DNA of 64,000 bases from an uncultured Phascolarctobacterium sp. Its GTDB lineage: Bacteria > Bacillota > Negativicutes > Acidaminococcales > Acidaminococcaceae. Where the stretch lies: NCBI GenBank assembly GCA_949285135.1, contig CASDXO010000009.1, positions 1 to 64,000 of the forward strand. Reading direction: 5' to 3'. Positions 61,940 to 64,000 of the stretch are shown here, in pieces (the stretch's first letter is position 1; each line of letters starts with the position of its first letter). The position numbers and the translations under genes were made by a program. The notes beneath the pieces were generated by a model. That model had not been told where the DNA came from, ran no database searches, and saw nothing but the letters and a program-made list of their open reading frames with translations.

Positions 61940-62982
61940 TGAGAAAAATTATTTCTGCTTGCTTGTTTTTACTGATATTTCTTATCTGTGGGTGCAGTAA
62001 TAACGAAGCAAAGATTAATAAAGAAGTTAAAATCAAAGACAGTATTGGAAGAAATATTGAGATAACATTACCCTTGTCAAAAGTAGTTGTGGCAAACGGT
62101 TATAATGCAGAACTGATTAATGCCATAGGAGCATTGGATGCGGTAATTGGTGTTGATTACAGGATTTTTCAGGATCAGGAGGAGTACAAGGGTAAATTTA
62201 CTTATGATCAGGTTATAGGCAAAAGTCAGCAAGAGCTGAACTATGAAAAAATTATTGAATTAGCTCCGCAGGCAGTAATTTTAACAGGAAATGGCAGATG
62301 GGAAGAAGCAGAAAGAAAACTGTCCGGATTTGGGATAAAGGTTATCGTCATTAACAGTTATTATACTGATGAATTTTTTGATAACTGTAAATTGATGGGC
62401 AGGCTCTTTGGCAGGGAAAAGCGTGCTGAAGAAATATGCCGATATTTTCAAAAACAGTTGCAATATGTGCAGGATAATGTAAAAAACGCTCCGTTAAGAA
62501 CTGTTTATTTTGAATATCGCAGGGAGGGCAATACTACTGTTCCGGGTGATTATTTTTATAATATGATTAAATATTCGGGAGCAAAAAATATTTTTGAAGA
62601 TGCCAAAAGTGTTTCGGTAAACAGTGAAAGTATTATCCTGAGAAATCCTGCTTATATTGTCAAAGTAGGCGAGAATAACATTTCGGCTAAATACATACCT
62701 CCTACAGAAACCGAAATGCAGGCAAGAAAGCAGGAAATAGTCAGCCGTGCCGGATGGGATAGCATAGATGCAGTAAGAAATAACCGTATTCTGCTTCTGT
62801 CGCATTTTTTGCACGGAGGAGCTTCTAAAATAATCGGTACTATGTATATCGCAAAATTTATTTATCCTGAGTATTTGCCGGATTTGTACCCGGAAGAGGT
62901 TTTTAACAAATGGCTGCAATATCAAGGGTTAGATTATCTTGAAGGGCATACATATCCTAAATTTCAGTTAAGAGACAGGTGA
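61939..62982 (+). CDS. ABC transporter substrate-binding lipoprotein (module 2)
   Basis: A 347-residue periplasmic binding protein with lipobox LICGCSNN (Cys near 19). First-lobe segments KIKDSIGRNIEITLPLSK and VVANGYNAELINAIGALDAV are typical of the corrinoid/siderophore-binding cluster. Start is GTG, the only option that keeps the lipobox, and overlaps the permease stop. The protein is quite different from the module 1 binding protein, so the modules are not a simple tandem duplicate. Confidence 0.87.
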   Translation: MRKIISACLFLLIFLICGCSNNEAKINKEVKIKDSIGRNIEITLPLSKVVVANGYNAELINAIGALDAVIGVDYRIFQDQEEYKGKFTYDQVIGKSQQELNYEKIIELAPQAVILTGNGRWEEAERKLSGFGIKVIVINSYYTDEFFDNCKLMGRLFGREKRAEEICRYFQKQLQYVQDNVKNAPLRTVYFEYRREGNTTVPGDYFYNMIKYSGAKNIFEDAKSVSVNSESIILRNPAYIVKVGENNISAKYIPPTETEMQARKQEIVSRAGWDSIDAVRNNRILLLSHFLHGGASKIIGTMYIAKFIYPEYLPDLYPEEVFNKWLQYQGLDYLEGHTYPKFQLRDR

Positions 62983-62987
62983 GATAA

Positions 62988-63761
62988 ATGAGTCTGAAAG
63001 TTACGAATCTTTCCTTTGGATATGACAAGAAGCGAAGGATACTAAGTGATATTTCCCTGGAAATACCGCAAGGAGAAATATTAGGAATTCTGGGGCCTAA
63101 TGGAACTGGTAAGACTACTTTTATTAAATGTCTTAACAATATCCATACGCCGGATGTGGGTGCAGTAAGCTATAACGGGCAATGTATAACAGATTTACGG
63201 CAGAAGGAAATTGCAAAAATTATTGCTTATGTACCTCAATATATAAATAATGTTTTTACAATGAATGTTATGGATACAGTTATGATGGGCAGGCTGCCCT
63301 ATACTGTCAAGGATTACAGTCAGCAGGATGAGGAGATTGTGTTTTCTGTTATTAAAAAGATGCATCTGGAACAATTTGCTTTCAGAAATATTAAAGAGAT
63401 AAGTGGTGGTGAAAGGCAAAGGGTATTTGTTGCCAGAGCTTTGGCTCAACAGCCAAAGATAATTATTTTAGATGAACCTACAAGTAGTTTGGATTTATAT
63501 AATCAGCTATTTATTTTGCATACTCTGACTAAATTAGCTAAAAAGAATAATATAACAATAATTATGACAATTCATGATTTGAATTTAGCTTCCATGTTTT
63601 GTGATAAGATTTTGATGCTAAAAGATACACATATTTTTGCGTATGGAACTCCGGAGAGTATTATTACTGCAGAAAATATATATGCAATGTACAAAGTAAA
63701 AACTGAAATTACTGCACCAGAACATTATAAGCATATCAGACTGTTAAAAAATTTAAGTTAG
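62988..63761 (+). CDS. BtuD/FepC-type ABC ATPase (module 2)
   Basis: A 257-residue ATPase. Walker A GPNGTGKTT (around residues 36-44), signature ISGGERQRVFVARAL, Walker B IIILDEPTSSLD, His switch MTIHDLN. It begins 5 nt after the binding-protein stop and completes the second importer. AT-rich codon use as in the other module 2 genes. Confidence 0.93.
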   Translation: MSLKVTNLSFGYDKKRRILSDISLEIPQGEILGILGPNGTGKTTFIKCLNNIHTPDVGAVSYNGQCITDLRQKEIAKIIAYVPQYINNVFTMNVMDTVMMGRLPYTVKDYSQQDEEIVFSVIKKMHLEQFAFRNIKEISGGERQRVFVARALAQQPKIIILDEPTSSLDLYNQLFILHTLTKLAKKNNITIIMTIHDLNLASMFCDKILMLKDTHIFAYGTPESIITAENIYAMYKVKTEITAPEHYKHIRLLKNLS

Positions 63762-63880
63762 ATATCTTTTTACGATGGAACATATAATGTCAGCAGGCAG
63801 ATTTTATATTTATTAAGTCAAATATGAATACTGAGCCATCAGTATCTTCATATATAAATATTATCAAGGAGGATAGAAAC

Positions 63881-64000
63881 ATGACTGAAGATTTTATCGG
63901 CAAAAACGGCAGACTGGAAGAAGAATTTGTTGCTGCTACAGATGCTAAACTGCATATGGTAGCATTTGAGAAAATGGAAATCAGGGCGGCCAGAGAAAAA
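63881..64000 (+). CDS. Unidentified gene, 5' part only
   Basis: An open frame from ATG 63881 to the right edge (40 codons), with AAGGAGG at 63867-63872. It begins MTEDFIGKNGRLEEEF and looks soluble, charged and helical. Its base composition is closer to the main genome than module 2. It may belong to the cobalamin modules or start a new unit; too little is present to identify it. Confidence 0.6.
   Translation, partial: MTEDFIGKNGRLEEEFVAATDAKLHMVAFEKMEIRAAREK

Overview
The window looks like chromosome of a diderm Firmicute (class Negativicutes, most like the Acidaminococcaceae / Phascolarctobacterium group; this is an inference from gene content, not a database match). It combines Gram-positive style genes and control elements (T-box leader, LCP protein, Obg, CvfB, RsfS) with outer-membrane functions (two TonB-dependent receptors, a MacAB-type exporter, a PTP-like phytase of the type known from Selenomonas). 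I see no tRNA, rRNA, IS element, phage or CRISPR array.

Layout: 1-454 is the end of a Na+-translocating decarboxylase beta subunit. 982-3973 holds two nearly identical SLC13/DASS carboxylate transporters in tandem. 4135-7323 is a MacA / ATPase / MacB-permease efflux operon with a small membrane protein. 7362-10875 is nadD-yqeK-LCP-rsfS-cvfB, followed by a TauE-type permease. 11737-20377 is a nine-gene operon with all seven shikimate-pathway enzymes plus tyrA and pheA, preceded by a Phe/Tyr-rich 48-residue leader peptide and an intrinsic terminator (an attenuator). 20429-24395 has an M20 amidohydrolase divergent from a YjiH/YjiG pair, then a DAACS symporter. 24816-27840 is an mgtA Mg2+ P-type ATPase unit with a 28-residue upstream ORF, a hairpin that can alternate with Shine-Dalgarno sequestration, and a 49-residue membrane protein downstream. 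Imperfect 56-bp direct repeats flank this unit. 28099-31206 is an HcpR-like regulator divergent from a ferredoxin and hcp, with a palindromic operator between them. 31524-33682 has a small membrane protein, beta-carbonic anhydrase and the phytase-like phosphatase. 33753-36952 is leuC-leuD-leuB on the minus strand under a leucine T-box. Then come a GNAT acetyltransferase, obgE-proB-proA, three small membrane proteins, maf-radC, the rod-shape operon mreB-mreC-mreD-mrdA-rodA and the paired TIGR03960/TIGR03936 radical-SAM genes. 52366-63761 contains two cobalamin-riboswitch-controlled modules, each with a TonB receptor and a BtuFCD-type ABC transporter. An unidentified gene begins at 63881.

The parts fit a succinate-to-propionate metabolism: carboxylate uptake, a biotin-dependent Na+-pumping decarboxylase and corrinoid import for methylmalonyl-CoA mutase. 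That link is inference; the mutase is not in the window. The most interesting regulatory features are the aromatic leader-peptide attenuator, the mgtA leader switch and the duplicated corrinoid modules with siderophore-receptor-like outer-membrane proteins.
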